Shown: positions 9,567 to 22,100 of the stretch, one piece after another | Numbering within the stretch: the stretch's first letter is position 1 | Layout: each line of letters starts with the position of its first letter | Assembly (NCBI GenBank): GCA_963970005.1 | Contig: CAXAMN010015335.1 | Span: forward strand, 1,133,568 to 1,197,567 | DNA: 64,000 bases | Reading direction: 5' to 3' | From: Durusdinium trenchii | Taxonomy: Eukaryota; Sar; Dinophyceae; Suessiales; Symbiodiniaceae | The notes under the pieces: model-generated | The model's database searches: none | What the model was told of the DNA's origin: nothing | What the model saw: the letters and a program-made list of their open reading frames with translations, nothing else | Made by a program: the position numbers and the translations under genes

Positions 9567-11597
9567 CCGTTTTTTCTTTTCCAGGGCCTTCCGCCCAGTC
9601 GTGAGGTCCGAAGAAGCAGCATGTCACCATGCAGAACTCACCAGACTCCAAATCCGAACATGATTTGCATGCATTCGGCTTCTTGATGGAAGTCCAAACG
9701 TAACCTTGAATTCCACCTGCGCACCTGCGGAATACGAAGACACGTGGCGGCATTGCCAACACCCCAGTCACCCATGGGAAAATGGGCTCACTCCCGGGGT
9801 CATTTGAAATAGGGGGTACCCCAGTGCTGAGGATACGGCAGGCATTGGCTCAGGATGCAGCACCTCATGTTCGGCGGATGGCTGCGATTCAAATTCCATG
9901 ACTCTATGCCCATTCTATGCCCTATGCTGAACTGCTGAACCAAGTGTCGGTTGACTCGAAAAAAAACAGCATCCTTTCCCGCCATCAACTCCCCAGGTCT
10001 TCGCAAGACCCTGGCCGCCGCCCTCGCGGGTCTAAACAGTCTTCTCCCCACCGCTGCCCCGAGTCGCTGCCGTCTTCGGCACCGGTGACACCGGTGCCCA
10101 AACAGTCGGCCGAGCGGCGGCATCTGAGAGGGGTGATGCTTTCAGCGCCTCGAACTTGTTGATATCCATCCTGGGATGCGTATTCTTGTTTTTTTGGATG
10201 GTAACATTGTAGAAGGATCGTGATTTGCCATGGATTTGTGTAATTCTATTTTGGCATCCCTGAGTGTGAAGATACGTTTTTGTGTTGGGGTGGGGAATGG
10301 TTGGTTCCGACATGACGTGACCAAGCGCAAGCAAACCAGGCACACAACAAAAAAGCCAAGTATTACAGTATTACACTCCCTGAAGCAATCCTAGAAATGG
10401 AACATAGGGTTCTGCTCGCCTTCCATGCTTGTCTGAGGGGAGCTCCTGTCCAAGCTATGCTCCCCGCAATTGAAAGCACCCGCTGACCCTACTTCCCTGG
10501 AGGAAGTGATGCTGTTGGTCACACGCCGGTCACCCACTCCGCTGTAATTCCACTGCCCTTTCCCAAGCAAAGAATTGACACGCCTTAACCTACCTTGTGA
10601 GTGGTTGCAAAGGGTTCAGGGTTCATTATACGCATGCATATATAGTATATTCCAATCCCAGGCATGGTCTGGGTTTTGAGCTTCTCCATTCCCCTTTGTC
10701 CACCGCTGTCGTCCCCGACCCCACCGATGTCCAAGCATCCCTCCCATGCGCCACTGCTGGCGTCGATCGCCTACCGAGGCCCCGGAGCCCCGGATGTGGA
10801 CTGCATGAGTTGGTCTTGAAGCGAGCACCACCTGCTTTTGGTTCCCCCAAGCAGTGTGGACACACTAGGGGGTCTTAAGGATTCAGCACCTTTCTGCGGG
10901 GTCTCACACGTCTCTTGGGGTCTCTTGCCGTGGCATTTGTAACACCATGACCGGACGTCGACGTCGGAGCCATCGATAGCGCCAAGCTGTGGAATGAAAC
11001 TGAACTTCGAATCGTATAGTGAATCGTCCAGTCAGCAGTCCACCTGTTGACATTCATCCAAATAACCTTAGCCATCTAACATCCATTGTAAAACACGATG
11101 GTTGATTGTTTGGCCTCCACACATCAACGGTAAATGCATGTAAATATGTTAGTTCAAATCCTATAAGGTATAAATGGTATATACCATTGATTAGTATTAT
11201 TACATGTATATTTGCTTATAAAATATATATAGTTTATTCTTTTGGTTTGTTGGTTTATTTGTTTGTGTGCGCGCGTGTCGCACAAATGCCCCCATCACCG
11301 GGTCCAGCCCGTCGGTGCATTGCATTGCATCAGGTCTGGTCGATTGGGGTGAGTGCATGTGGCGGTTGCGGCCTTTCAGCTTGGCTTGGTAACCATCGGT
11401 AAACTCATCCAGAAGTGCAAGAACATCCTTGGACGCTGCGGTTTCGGGTGTGTTGGCTTTGGAAGGTCCCGGCAACAAAGCAGCTCCCAGGGGGAAACAT
11501 CCAACACCTGCCCACGCCCAGGTGTAGAGCCCCAAAGTGACAGCGGCCAACGTCAGAAAACCGACCAAATAGGCCTCGAATCCCTGTTTGCGATGTT

Positions 11598-11699
11598 TAC
11601 TCCCCCCCGGAACTAACATGGAAGTGGACAACCACCTGTTGTGGAAAATGGTCTTCCAAGGGGCCATTCTCCACTTCCATGTTAGTTCCAGGGAGTGTA
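11598..11699. mobile_element. MITE-like hairpin, family C (102 bp)
   Basis: The arms 11598-11628 and 11670-11699 are near-perfect inverted repeats of about 30 bp, containing GGAACTAACATGGAAGTGGA and its complement. A single matching arm occurs at 49457-49486, showing that this is a dispersed sequence. No ORF of its own. Confidence 0.75.
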
Positions 11700-13277
11700 G
11701 CTTGTGGCGCTGCAACACCAAAGGGAACTTTGAGGGGTCTGAAGGTTCAAGCCCTCGCGGGATGCCTGCCATGCGCAGGAACCTGGCTATTCCAACTGCA
11801 AAAGAACTGGTGCAATCATGTGACAATGATCTCTTTGGGACCAGGTCTGCCTTCCCTTAACCGACTCAACATGAAGAGCCATGGCTTCACATAGAGTAGA
11901 GCTTCAACCGCCAAGTCTTATCACCCACTGACAGTTCTGATTTCATGTCATGGCCCCACGCCACCCAGCAAGTTCCCTGCAACCACGTGCAATCCCAGAC
12001 ACGCTCAGCACTTTGCCTCATCGGAAACCGCCCCCGGCGGATCCAAGTTGGGATGGTTCCAACCTCAATCTACCTTGCTCCTAACCTACAGGGTCGGAAA
12101 GCTTCATGAGGGGTCTGCAGGCCAACCGTCGCGAGAAACAGCTGCCCAACCGCCAATCGTCGCCGTTGCTTCTCACCTTGCTGCCTACATGCTCGTCAGC
12201 CAATCATCCTATCCATCTTCCAACGTAATTGACTCGAGCATCGACCTGGAGTGTCCAAGTACCTCCCAAAAATCCGTACAAAAATAGTGGTAAAATAACA
12301 GTACAAACATATACAAAAACCGATGACCTGTTTTAAAAGGCTCATTGTCATTGCCCCATTTTTTACTTTGGACCGATCCCATCGATGTTCCGAACCGGTG
12401 CGACTTTGTGGCGCCCACGCCGCCACGCGCCGCCCTCCGAACGGCGGGAACCCACCGGTGTTGGGGCGAGATCAGCCGGAGCAAAAGCGATCGGAACGGA
12501 GTCGTCTTCGAACTGCAGGTGGGGAGAGTAAGTCCCAACGAAAGGTGATTTGGATGGTTTTTGGCCCTACCATCTCAGCGTTTTTGTTTTTGTTTCTTTT
12601 TTTTTCGGCCATGAGCGAGCTTCGAGAGGTGCGACGTCCCCAGATGGAGTTTCTAAGTGCCCAGGCGCCTGGCCGGGCGGATCTGGGATCTTGGGCCCGA
12701 AACAGGAGGTACCAAGTCCCCCAGAGAATGATTAGAATGAACTGCAAACTTTGGAAGACCCGGTTGAACTTTTTTGAACACTGAAAAAAGAATTCCCATC
12801 GTGCATCATATATCCTATCTACTAACATCTACAGTACTAATTCTTCATATTCATTCACCATGGTTTTTCGCTTGTTTTCCATTGCAACTTTAAACCTCCT
12901 TACCGCGTTTCAACTTGGACCCCCCCAGGTGGAGGATTTGAACTGTGACCTGCCGGTCTTGAGTCATCCCAAAGATGCTAAACAGGTGTGGTATGGTGTA
13001 GTTGTTTGCTTGCATGGCCGCATTGCATAAGCCCAAACAATGCGGCTAGAAGATGGCCAATGCAATTCTGAACCTGGTGGAATTGGGGCCACAACAGTTC
13101 ACGAGACCGGCACTACAAGTACCAGCGCCATGACACACCATCCGATGCCGAGGGGCGGTACATCTTGCTGAGCTCTGGTTGTTGCTGGCGCAGGGCTTCC
13201 TCGTTGAGATCTCCTCCACGCAAGCGATGCAGTTCCGCAGCCACCCCTCAGGCTCAACAGGGCAAATCAAGAATTCG

Positions 13278-13358
13278 GTGGATGGATGGATGGAAGGGAT
13301 GGAAGGGATGGATGGATGGATGGGTGGATGGATGGGTGAATGGGATGGATGGATGGAT
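13278..13358. repeat. GGAT-type microsatellite
   Basis: About 80 bp of imperfect tandem GGAT/GGAAGGGAT units. It creates the low-complexity His/Pro/Ser run in a spurious minus-strand ORF across this region. Confidence 0.9.
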
Positions 13359-14125
13359 AGCAAATGATAGCAGCTAACCACCACAATTTTTAGCTGGTAC
13401 AGTATTGAAGTTGCTGCTGCAAGCAAAACAACTCGGATTTTCCTCAAAAGGACGGGAGCCCTATTGGTGGAACCGGAGTGCGGAAACTTCGGAAAGGGAC
13501 TTTCCGCCAACCACAGGGTTCGGGTGTGCTGCTTTGTAGCGGTAAACCAAAGGCGCGGTAGCTTACCTATAGATGGGTAGCTCTGATGCATTCTGCTGAT
13601 GGTTCTGGAGGTGTTGCATAACCTTCCAAGCACTTGGACGTGTTGCAGGAGAGTGTCGACACATGGGTGGCTAACATGTCGAACGACACGGCCCATCGAT
13701 CCCAGTGGGTCCCATTGGGCGACCGAACACACACATATCTTAGATCACATCTCTACTCATCTCTCTGACCTGCTCCATTTCACAGCTCAAGAAATGTCCA
13801 ACAGTCAGGTGTTTGGGGTATTAATTCTAGTTCATTCTCGGAGCCTGTGGCTTACCTGTGCTGGTCGAGTGGTAGAAGCACCACCGTTTGGAGGCATCTT
13901 CGGAGGCTGGAGATTGCACGAACCAAAAAAATAGAGTAGCTTGTCCTGGTGGCGGCTGCATCTCTTCCAGTATTTCAGGCACTGCCAAGATGTGAATTAA
14001 CCATGGCAAGTACTCCATTCACCACGGTTCGCTGGTCATTTTAAAGCTCTTTCAGTTGACGTTTCCTCAAAGCTGGAGCGATCCCCGTCTGGGAGTCCAA
14101 GGTGAACCTATAGAGGAATCTGGAC

Positions 14126-14216
14126 TATAGTGGATTAAGAGATGGCACAATCCCAAGTTTGGTGGTTCATATGGAACCCCATCTATTTAAGACATCTTGG
14201 GGTGCCAGCCGTCATG
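14126..14216. mobile_element. MITE-like element, family B, one end degenerate
   Basis: Starts TATAGTGGATTAAGAGATGG followed by CACAA, then shares the internal CAAGTTTGGTGG ... TTTAAGACATC ... GGGGTGCCA with the copy at 40475. The right terminus has decayed. Confidence 0.6.
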
Positions 14217-15015
14217 TGCATTTCTCATCATTTCTCCCCTCCTAAAACATCCCAAAACCACATATGTCTCATCCCACACCACCCCCACTCAGCCCTCCGG
14301 CCGCCCTCCACGTTGCGCTTCAGCGGCGCAAAGCAAAGTGCCGTACTGCGCCGCCGAAGCGGGGCGCCGCGCGGGCACAAAGGCTGAGAGAAGGTTCCAT
14401 GCCCTGATGGTCGTCCTCAGGTGAAGGACCAGGAGGGATGGATTTCTATGTTTCTGATGTTTCTGTGCTCCAGCATGTGTGACGCCAGAATCTGCGGGTC
14501 AAGTGTTATGAAAGGTCCATGAAGGTCATAGACAGTGTATCTACAGGTCTGGGATGTGAGCATCGGGGTCCAAAGCTTCAATCTGATGCATCCATACATT
14601 GGGTATATCCCATTGCCAGTAACAGTGGATGATGGTTGGTTGCAGGCCTTTCTCAAAAATAGTGACCATCTTTTACTGACTGTTACTGGTAATGGGCTAC
14701 ACCCTATCCATATATGCATCCATGTTCACCTAGATCCACATGACCCAGTCTCCCAGCGCATCCGGGCACCAAGGTCGCATCCGGGCACCGGGCCATCACT
14801 CGGTCGCTGTTTGGGCCATCACCGGGATGGTGTTTCCAAGGGTTTTCATGAAACCGGGTGCAGGTCTGGTCCAGGAAACGGAAAGGAAAACACACATGGA
14901 ACGCTTGGACTCATGGGGCAACATGGATGGTAACCATCTGAACTCGCTCTTCCCGAATGGCTGGCATACACTGACCGCCCACATCCGACCGCCCATGGTG
15001 CTGGCACACACGGAC

Positions 15016-15117
15016 CACGGAAGCCGATCCGTCACCGAGTCGAGTCGAATCTGAGCGGCGCTCTGCCGCCACTCCTCAACGACCTGCAAGTCCTCATGCA
15101 GCTGTTGCGCGAAAAGC
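15016..15117 (-). CDS. Candidate exon, family unknown
   Basis: The acceptor is pyrimidine-rich (GTTCTTTTCAG|G) and the donor is TTCCGTG|GTCCGT. The peptide contains FAQQLHEDLQVVEEWRQSAA, a convincing helical soluble segment; 33 complete codons. It lies on the same strand as neighbouring exons at 15520 and 16034, with which it may form one gene, although the phases of this exon and 15520 do not join directly. Family not recognised. Confidence 0.5.
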
Positions 15118-15519
15118 CTGAAAAGAACCCGCGGCGAAGATGGCATCGCGGGAGTCATCGCGGGTGACGATTGTCCTCAAAACCGAATGAACCCACACAA
15201 GTGTGGCCTTCGGGAGCATAAGACCACAATCATGAAGACTCAATGGCAGGAAATTCCATATTTTCTGGTAGGGATCCGGCAAAGGTCAATGTCTTGGTAG
15301 ACCCTGAAGCCTGTCGATCTGGGAATGCTGGCATCGCTGCAACTGCGACTGCAATGGAACAAACATGTCCCTGCCCGCCGTGGAGACATTCACATGCACA
15401 TATATTGGAAAGAACTTTTGATAACATAAATTAGTAAAGTCCTTGTTCAAAAAATAGTCATAATTGTTTACTGACTTTTACAGGTAATAGGACAGACCCA
15501 AAACACTCTGAGGTCACAC

Positions 15520-15595
15520 GTCTGCCCCTGCTGCTCAATGCCCCGGCATCGCAGCTGCCCAGTAGCTGAACAATCGATTCCTGCAGCTTCGTCCC
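15520..15595 (-). CDS. Candidate exon, family unknown
   Basis: The acceptor is GTGTCCTCAG|GGG and the donor GGCAGAC|GTGTGA. The 25-codon peptide includes TKLQESIVQLLGSCDAGAL. The frame is open and protein-like, with no known motif. Confidence 0.45.
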
Positions 15596-16033
15596 CTGAG
15601 GACACCGAGCACCAGCAGTGATGTTGGGCAAGCAAACGTCACTGGCGACATGGATGTCAACGTGAGGATTTTTCGTCAACGCGTTGGGGTGAGGATGTCA
15701 ACATGGATGAAACATATGTTTGGAGTTTCGTGGTGTGGCATGAATATGCGAGAATTGGCGAGCTGGTCGACGCATCATTGAAGCACAATTGCACTTACAA
15801 TGGAAAGCTATATTGTTGGTTCTTGCCTTCTTCACACATAATCATGTTGCTCGACCTAAGGTGACATAAGTATTAATGTAAAAAACTGGGGAAGGGCACT
15901 GCTATCTTGATCTTCAGTATACTTCTGATCTGCTGAAACCTCCGGGAGCACGGGAAACAACCAAGCATTGGAAATTAAATACAATAGCCACAGTTCACAG
16001 ATGCACACAGGTTGCTCAATTTTTGGGGAACAC

Positions 16034-16131
16034 CAGCCGGTCTGCACTTCCGCGTCCACATGAAAGAAAACCAAAACACTCAAGTCGCAGTCGCCCCCCA
16101 GTCCGCCAGCCCAGTCAGCCAGCACAGGCGC
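16034..16131 (-). CDS. Candidate exon, family unknown
   Basis: The acceptor is AAGCTTACAG|GCG and the donor CCGGCTG|GTGTTC. The peptide starts APVLADWAGGLGGDCDL and continues through a hydrophobic stretch. An alternative, shorter end at a GT near 16079 is possible. Family not recognised. Confidence 0.4.
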
Positions 16132-16592
16132 CTGTAAGCTTTCAGTGGCCTCAAGGATGGCGTGCAAATGCAGCAGCGCCTTCCATCCACCTGGAGCCCA
16201 GGAAACAATTATTCCTCGGAAGGGGATTCATTCACCCAATATTGGGAAATCAAGGTCAGACCTTACAAGCAAAAACCAGATATCCGTAGATATCCAAGAC
16301 CCAGGCAGGGTGTGTCTTGCTTGCTTCAAGGAAGAACCCAAGTCAAGTGAAGCGGAACCAACATCCATCAGCCATCGTCTATGGTCGTCAACATCCGTCT
16401 ATGAGGCGTTGACATGGCGTATTGGTCCGAGTCCACTGGGATGTCTGGGTTTTGTGCTGCAAAGTGGGCTAATGTCCAAAATCCAAACTTTGTTGGCCTT
16501 CCAAAGGTGCACCTTCACCTGTGCTTGGAAGTCTTACCAATGACTTGAATTGGATTAAGACCTCTGCACTTCCAGCAAGCACTGTAGGGTCC

Positions 16593-16716
16593 TAAACAAT
16601 GTTTTGAACATTAAGCATTGTTTCAACAATTTGTTTGCCAGTTGTAAAACTGTAAAAGTTGTTAAACCAATTGATTGAAATTGTTTAACAATTTATTGGA
16701 CAAATTGTTTAAAACA
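16593..16716. repeat. AT-rich imperfect palindrome
   Basis: Repeated AACAATTTG/CAAATTGTT units face each other, with outer arms CAATGTTTTGAACA and its complement-like TGTTTAAAACATCG. It may be another foldback element. Confidence 0.5.
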
Positions 16717-16960
16717 TCGTTCCGCCATTTCCAATGACAGTCTCCGAGAAATGTTAGTAATGTTGTTCTGCCCGCAGTTCACACCAATTCCTTGTACGCC
16801 ATGGCAGGTTAACATGGAACCTGAAAACCACCGGGTTATAGCCTTCCAAAGGTCCATAACCTCAGGTTCCATCGTCGTGATGTCCCGATTCCCGGGTGTA
16901 TAGGATCCACAAGTGAGCTGTGCTGGAAACCTTGATAGATTGAAAGGTCGTATGGGAAGT

Positions 16961-17483
16961 CTTACGCTGAGACTTACGCTTTCCTTGCGCGCGCACAGTT
17001 TTAGCTTACGCGGCTGGTTTGTGGTAGAAAGGGCTTACGCCAGGCTTACGCCAGAGCACTGCACTCAAATTTCCACACCCCTCCAAGAGAAAAGCTTACG
17101 CGAAGATGAGTTCATAGCAGGATAGATACACACGCACACAAGGCAGGCGACCATTTTCACGCAGCACTACTTGCAGAGTGACTAGATGATATGCTTGATG
17201 AGGACGATGTGGATTCTGCATCAAACACCTGGTCAGACTTCATGGCCTCACTCTGGCGCTTGCGCTTTCTTGCTTGCCTGCTCAAAGTCTGAGCTGGCGC
17301 CATGCGTGGGCAATTGATTAGAAATCGAAGTTGTCTTTACGCAGTGCTTACGCGGACCTTACGCCATGTCTGATCATTCCTTGGTTCATAAAAACAACTT
17401 GTTTTCATTGATTGGCCCTTACGCCACTGGTTATGTTGAAAAAACCTTACGCAACCTTACGCGCAGCAGACTTTTGCTTACGC
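16961..17483 (+). repeat. Cluster of twelve CTTACGC heptamers, all in one orientation
   Basis: Exact CTTACGC begins at 16961, 16973, 17005, 17034, 17045, 17095, 17347, 17358, 17418, 17446, 17456 and 17477, and TTTACGC occurs at 17336. The flanks differ, so this is not a tandem repeat of a longer unit. I saw no GCGTAAG on the plus strand here. About one copy per 16 kb is expected by chance. No ORF or exon explains it. Confidence 0.85.
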
Positions 17484-17830
17484 CAACCCTCCTTATGACC
17501 AAGCTCTTAACAAAAATGTAAAGGGAGGTTTACGGCGCTGCTCAAGTGGATGCTTACCACTGATAGTCTTCACACATAGACCGACCTCACCAGAACTGAC
17601 AACAAGTAAATGAAGATCCAAGAGCTCCCCAAACTGTCTCATCGCCTGCATTGACCAACTCCTTGAGCAACTCATTGTGGGAGCCTGGCGGTCAAGTACT
17701 CCGTGCATTTCGAAGCACAAGCTGCGTCGTCCCAGCATCTCAGTACAAAGTAAATCACGCTGGATGGATTGGGTCATCTGTGGCAACCCCTCACCAATTT
17801 CTCACCCCTCATCTGTGGCCAACCCAGGAC

Positions 17831-17957
17831 CGCCAAGTCTGGACGATTTGTGGCGGACCTCTGAGCCGCTCTCCGGCCCGGCCCGCCACGGCCCGGCGGC
17901 GTATGGCCATACGCCGAACGAATCCGGCGCCGGGCGCCGTACGGCGGACACGGGCGC
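17831..17957 (-). CDS. Candidate GC-rich exon, frame uncertain
   Basis: Bounded on the minus strand by ACTTCCAAG|GCG and CTTGGCG|GTCCTG. It is very GC-rich and rich in Arg, Pro and Ala. Two minus frames and one plus frame are open, so strand and frame are provisional; the minus call follows the neighbours. Confidence 0.3.
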
Positions 17958-18209
17958 CTTGGAAGTCTCCTTGGGAGGCCACTGCTGCGAAGAGCCAATA
18001 AGCGGCTTCCTTGCGGTTCCGTGCGGTGTTGTGGCACTGAAGAGCAGGAAAACCGATTCCTGCATGGGGAACAGGGGCATTCACCCAAAAAACTGGGAAG
18101 ACCAACACGTCACCCGATATTCCAAGTAGACCCCGGCAGCTTGGAAGATTTCAGGATAGGCGCCAGTAAGCAAAACCAAGCTTCAGGCTGGGCCACCTTC
18201 GAATTCCAC

Positions 18210-18299
18210 CTGAAGCCGCCGTCGACGTCCAGGCGGAAGCGGGCTCGGTGCACACGGTCGGATGTGGACGGCAGGATGCGATGGAAATGATCCAAATGC
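18210..18299 (-). CDS. Candidate exon, family unknown
   Basis: Ends at a strong donor (GGCTTCAG|GTGGAA) after an acceptor CACCAAAG|GC. One frame gives STSDRVHRARFRLDVDGGF, which is protein-like. It may be downstream of the serine-hydrolase exons on the same strand. Confidence 0.35.
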
Positions 18300-19063
18300 C
18301 TTTGGTGACACTGGATCAAACATGCCCTACCCCACGACTCCTCTGACATGTTTACCGATCAGTTGGTGTAGTTGACTGTGATTGACAGTCTGACCTGGGG
18401 TCGGTGCAAGCAAATAAAGAATCGAATCATATCTATATATATATTCCATGTATGGAGTGTCTGGGGATGGTGTATCGGCATGGTCCAGCAAGTCTTATGT
18501 GATCTTGGGCTTCAGGCCATTACTTTCAACTCTTTGAAGACACTTGGTAGCCCACAGCGCAGGTTTCACACAAAGCTGGTGGCAAAGTGTGCTGCACAAA
18601 GCCAAGCAGGGTGCCCTTCCTACAGAGATTTTAAATTAGACATCAGGATGTTATGATATGTTATGCGTGCTTGCAAGCTGCAAGTGTTATGGTGTTTCTG
18701 CTGAGGCTGACATGGAGTGATGCTGTAATTTGCACGTTCATGCAAGCCATCCTTTGTTCCTCACATAGGGGTCACCCCATTTGTGATCTCCTGCCCGAGT
18801 CCAGGTACGTTAATATACGGATGGGTTTGCTTCAAACATGGCACACGTGTGTGTGTGTGCCATAATTGTTGAATTCAAACAGCCACTCATTGGTGCTTTT
18901 TTTCGGTTGAAACCTCCCCTGGTAGACCCTCAGCCACCCATCATTAACAGGGTCGAACGCACATGACCTTCTTAGAGGGTATGACCCGACCAACATCCGC
19001 CCCGCACTACCCAATGCTCCGCAACTCTCGAAAAGACCGGACCGACCGCTCGTGATCCAAAAC

Positions 19064-19140
19064 CGTCCCAGCGGCGGCATCAGCGCGAGCGCCCGCTGCA
19101 AGACATCGCGGGACTTCTCGCCGTGTGTGGTGATGACTTC
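19064..19140 (-). CDS. Probable serine hydrolase C-terminal extension exon
   Basis: The acceptor is GCGGGCGCAG|GAA and the donor CTGGGACG|GTTTTG. The peptide is EVITTHGEKSRDVLQRALAL and onward. Phase fits the preceding exon. It lies beyond the hydrolase core, so membership of the same gene is inferred from phase and proximity. Confidence 0.5.
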
Positions 19141-22100
19141 CTGCGCCCGCCGTGTGTGGTCATGGTGTGGTGAAACTGTGTGGCTCCGAACGCGGCAGCG
19201 ATATCCGGCCAACGGCTGTCGTGGGGATCATGGAAGCTCGGGCTAGGAGAAGCACGTACGTAGAGCGTTTGTCTTGGTGAAACCATGTCAACCCCAAGGA
19301 TCATTGACATTCCAATGGCGAATCATGGTGTGCGAGGAGGTGGGGGGAAAAAACTGAACGTGACGTGTAAACGAACTTGTGCAGACTTGTCTGAAGCCTT
19401 CTCTACACAGAACTGACATCCTCGGACACACACACACAAACTGCATAAGCAGCAAAGCAGGAAGTACATTCAGCATCTGTCATTCATCCTGATAACTATA
19501 GTTCATTCATGTTCAACACCAAACAAAAACTGAAGAGGGCCACTTGGAGGGCCCTGGTTCCTTTGCAGCTCGGGAAAGCCGCCATCCGCAGCCCCTCTCT
19601 CTTCCGATCGCCCTGTCTCCTTCACGTCCTCCAAGGTTACATGTGCTACACCACTGCCCTTCCTTGGCCCAAAGGACAGGAACCAAAGGGCCCTCAGCAC
19701 TGGTGGTCCGTGCAAGATGTGCAAGGGGCAATGAAGCAAGGGATTCCAAGTAATTAGATGGATGCGCGTGCTTGCAAAGTGTGTCCTCAAGTGTGATTAC
19801 GCCATTACGCCGTTAGGCTGCTTGGTGTTGGATCCATTGTGCTCTGGATTGCCGTGGGCTGATGTCTACAAAAACCCTGGTTCTTCAATCAGACCCCGCG
19901 GATTCTTCGGGTCTGGTAGGTGAGGGTATACGGTGGCCTTACTGGTGGTGGCCTTGTTTTCTACCATCACTTCCGCCGCGCCACATGACCCGCGCCCAAG
20001 CAGTCATCGCCAACTCGGGCGGCGTTTCTGGCAGCACGTCGTCACGCAGGAGGCCCGTGTCGGCCAGCCACTGAGAGACTTGGGCTATCGGCCAGTGGTG
20101 TCGGCCCTGGCTGAAGTGATCCGCCTCGCAATTTGGCAGTGCTTTTGAGAAGGGAGATGTCCAACCTAATGGGTTTTGATCTATATGTTCATTTTCTGGA
20201 AGGGTGTTCCCTATTTCATTTGTAGTGCGGAGCGTTTCGGGATACTAGTATATAGTAGATGCGGGCATGGCGACGGTCTGTTCTCCCTGAATCGGACCAC
20301 GGAGACCCCTGCGACTTGAATTAACTCGCGTACCTCTCACCATCCAAGTGACTCCCGTCTCGTCACTGCAAGTCACCCGTCTCGATCCGTCTCGTTTGGC
20401 CGGGCACCCCCTGGCGCAGCGAACACCTCGAACCGGAGACCCTCGGCGTCACAAACAGATCAAACCGAGAGCTACAGGGCGGTCCTCATGAGTGGCGATG
20501 ACAGGCCGGTCAAAGGTCTCCGACAAAATCCGAGACCGCCAGGGCTCGACCAGCTGATCCTGGTGGGATCGGGGTGCGGGTTTTGATTGGCAGGAATCTG
20601 TGTACATACTTCGGTACATCTATTTGGGGGGTCAGTGAACTGATTTGAGGAGTCTCTCCACATACAAGAACCTGAACTTGAAGGGGGTCAAATGGCTTGG
20701 AACGATGTTCAATGAGTAAATATAGATAATCGATGAATTCAGGATCGTTCTTATGGGTTCTCACCGACTGAGAAGGAGCTCAAACCTTGGTGAATCTCTG
20801 GACGGAGAGCATCCAACACAGGGAGGCCACTCTTCTCATCGCTTTTTCCTCAGTGGCGAGTCCTGGAGGCCCCAAATGTGGAAGGATGGCATCTGAACCA
20901 CTCCAGCCTTGGCCTTCACCAAGTCCTGCCAGCATGGCGTTTTTCATGTGAACCTGTTTGTGCGAATTGGCGGGGTGACCCAACACAGGATGCCTGAAGG
21001 AACTCCTTTCAAAACCTTGGTGCGCCCCCATCAATGAAGAGTTTCCAAAGCCCCTCGTGCACATATATTATATACAGTCTATATACTGTAGTACAAACGG
21101 TACAAAGACGTGGTCACGTGGTATTGCTCATCTCCAAAATCCTTCCCTTGGGAGAGCTTTCAAGCAAATTCTGGATTCCGGGGGCCGTCGTCCGAACAAG
21201 CTTTCGGCGCCATCCTCACGGTGTCGTTCAGGCGGCTTTTCCAGTTGCATCTTGCAAAGCTCCACATCACGGCAATAGAAGCCCGAGACTACGACCTCAT
21301 ATCCGGCCGCTGCAGTGGCACAGCTCCTCTGGTGGTCGTGATTCAGCAACCTCCCCACAAATTCAGAAGTGCTTTAAGCAATTCTGGGTGCGTGTGTGTG
21401 CCCCTATCATGCCTCTGGCATCAAGCCCTATGATATAATCTTCTTGCTATAGCACTCTAAAGCTTGGTCAAAGGCCTTTCTGCAAGCATTTGGGGTGGAT
21501 TCGTGACCCCTACATTCTCAGGAGAGCAGGAATTGGTCCACCACTATGTCACTATGCACTTGTTGTTTCATTCATGCACTTTTGCAACCCCTCTATTTGC
21601 CAGGTACTCAAAAAGGTTGAATTCATAATGCTTAAGCCATACAGCCTGTTGAAAGCAACCTGTTCAAAGGCAGGGACAAATTAGTTGTCGTTCCCTCATG
21701 TTCCGCCATAGCCGTCCTGCCGCAAACACATCACAGCAGAACTCCCTGCCGGCACTCAAAACCTCCGCACTCCCCGACGTGGGGTCCCTGACGCAGAAGT
21801 TGAACCTCGGGTGGGCGAGGGTCCCGACTTGTGTTGAGCTGGAAGGGTCCCTGGAAGTGGGAAAAACCACACGAAGTGGGTGGAAGCTGCCGAAAGAGTC
21901 GAAGCTGCTCAATGTCATATATTGGAATATATTGGAATTCTCGGAATATTATCCTGGCCCCTAGTATAGAGATGTAGGAAGGTTTAGATCAATTGAACCA
22001 CTCACCAAACCCATTCTGTTTGCTCCCAGCTTCCCGTTTCTTGTTAAGCTTAGTTTGTCCCCCATGCTTGGAGTATCGGGAGGTATCACAGGTCGTTCCG

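Larger units (their letters stand above)
7581..15015. other. Mostly non-coding stretch with hairpin elements and a microsatellite
   Basis: No family-assignable exon was found here. GC-rich, exon-sized patches occur at about 9990-10130, 10690-10830, 12400-12530 and 14275-14375, but more than one frame or strand is open in each. The plus-strand patch ending near 12520 has a reasonable GT donor. The hairpin elements and the GGAT-type microsatellite are listed separately. The remainder shows no structure I can interpret. Confidence 0.4.

Noticed and set aside
11200-11826. 208-aa minus-strand ORF
   Set aside because: Runs straight through the family C hairpin element and an AT-rich tail; no conserved motif.
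13046-13732. 228-aa minus-strand ORF
   Set aside because: Carried through a GGAT microsatellite (His/Pro/Ser/Ile run); flanks have no protein-like features.
16961-17483. CTTACGC cluster as a CRISPR array or tandem satellite
   Set aside because: Unit of only 7 bp, irregular spacing and non-homologous flanks; a eukaryotic context.
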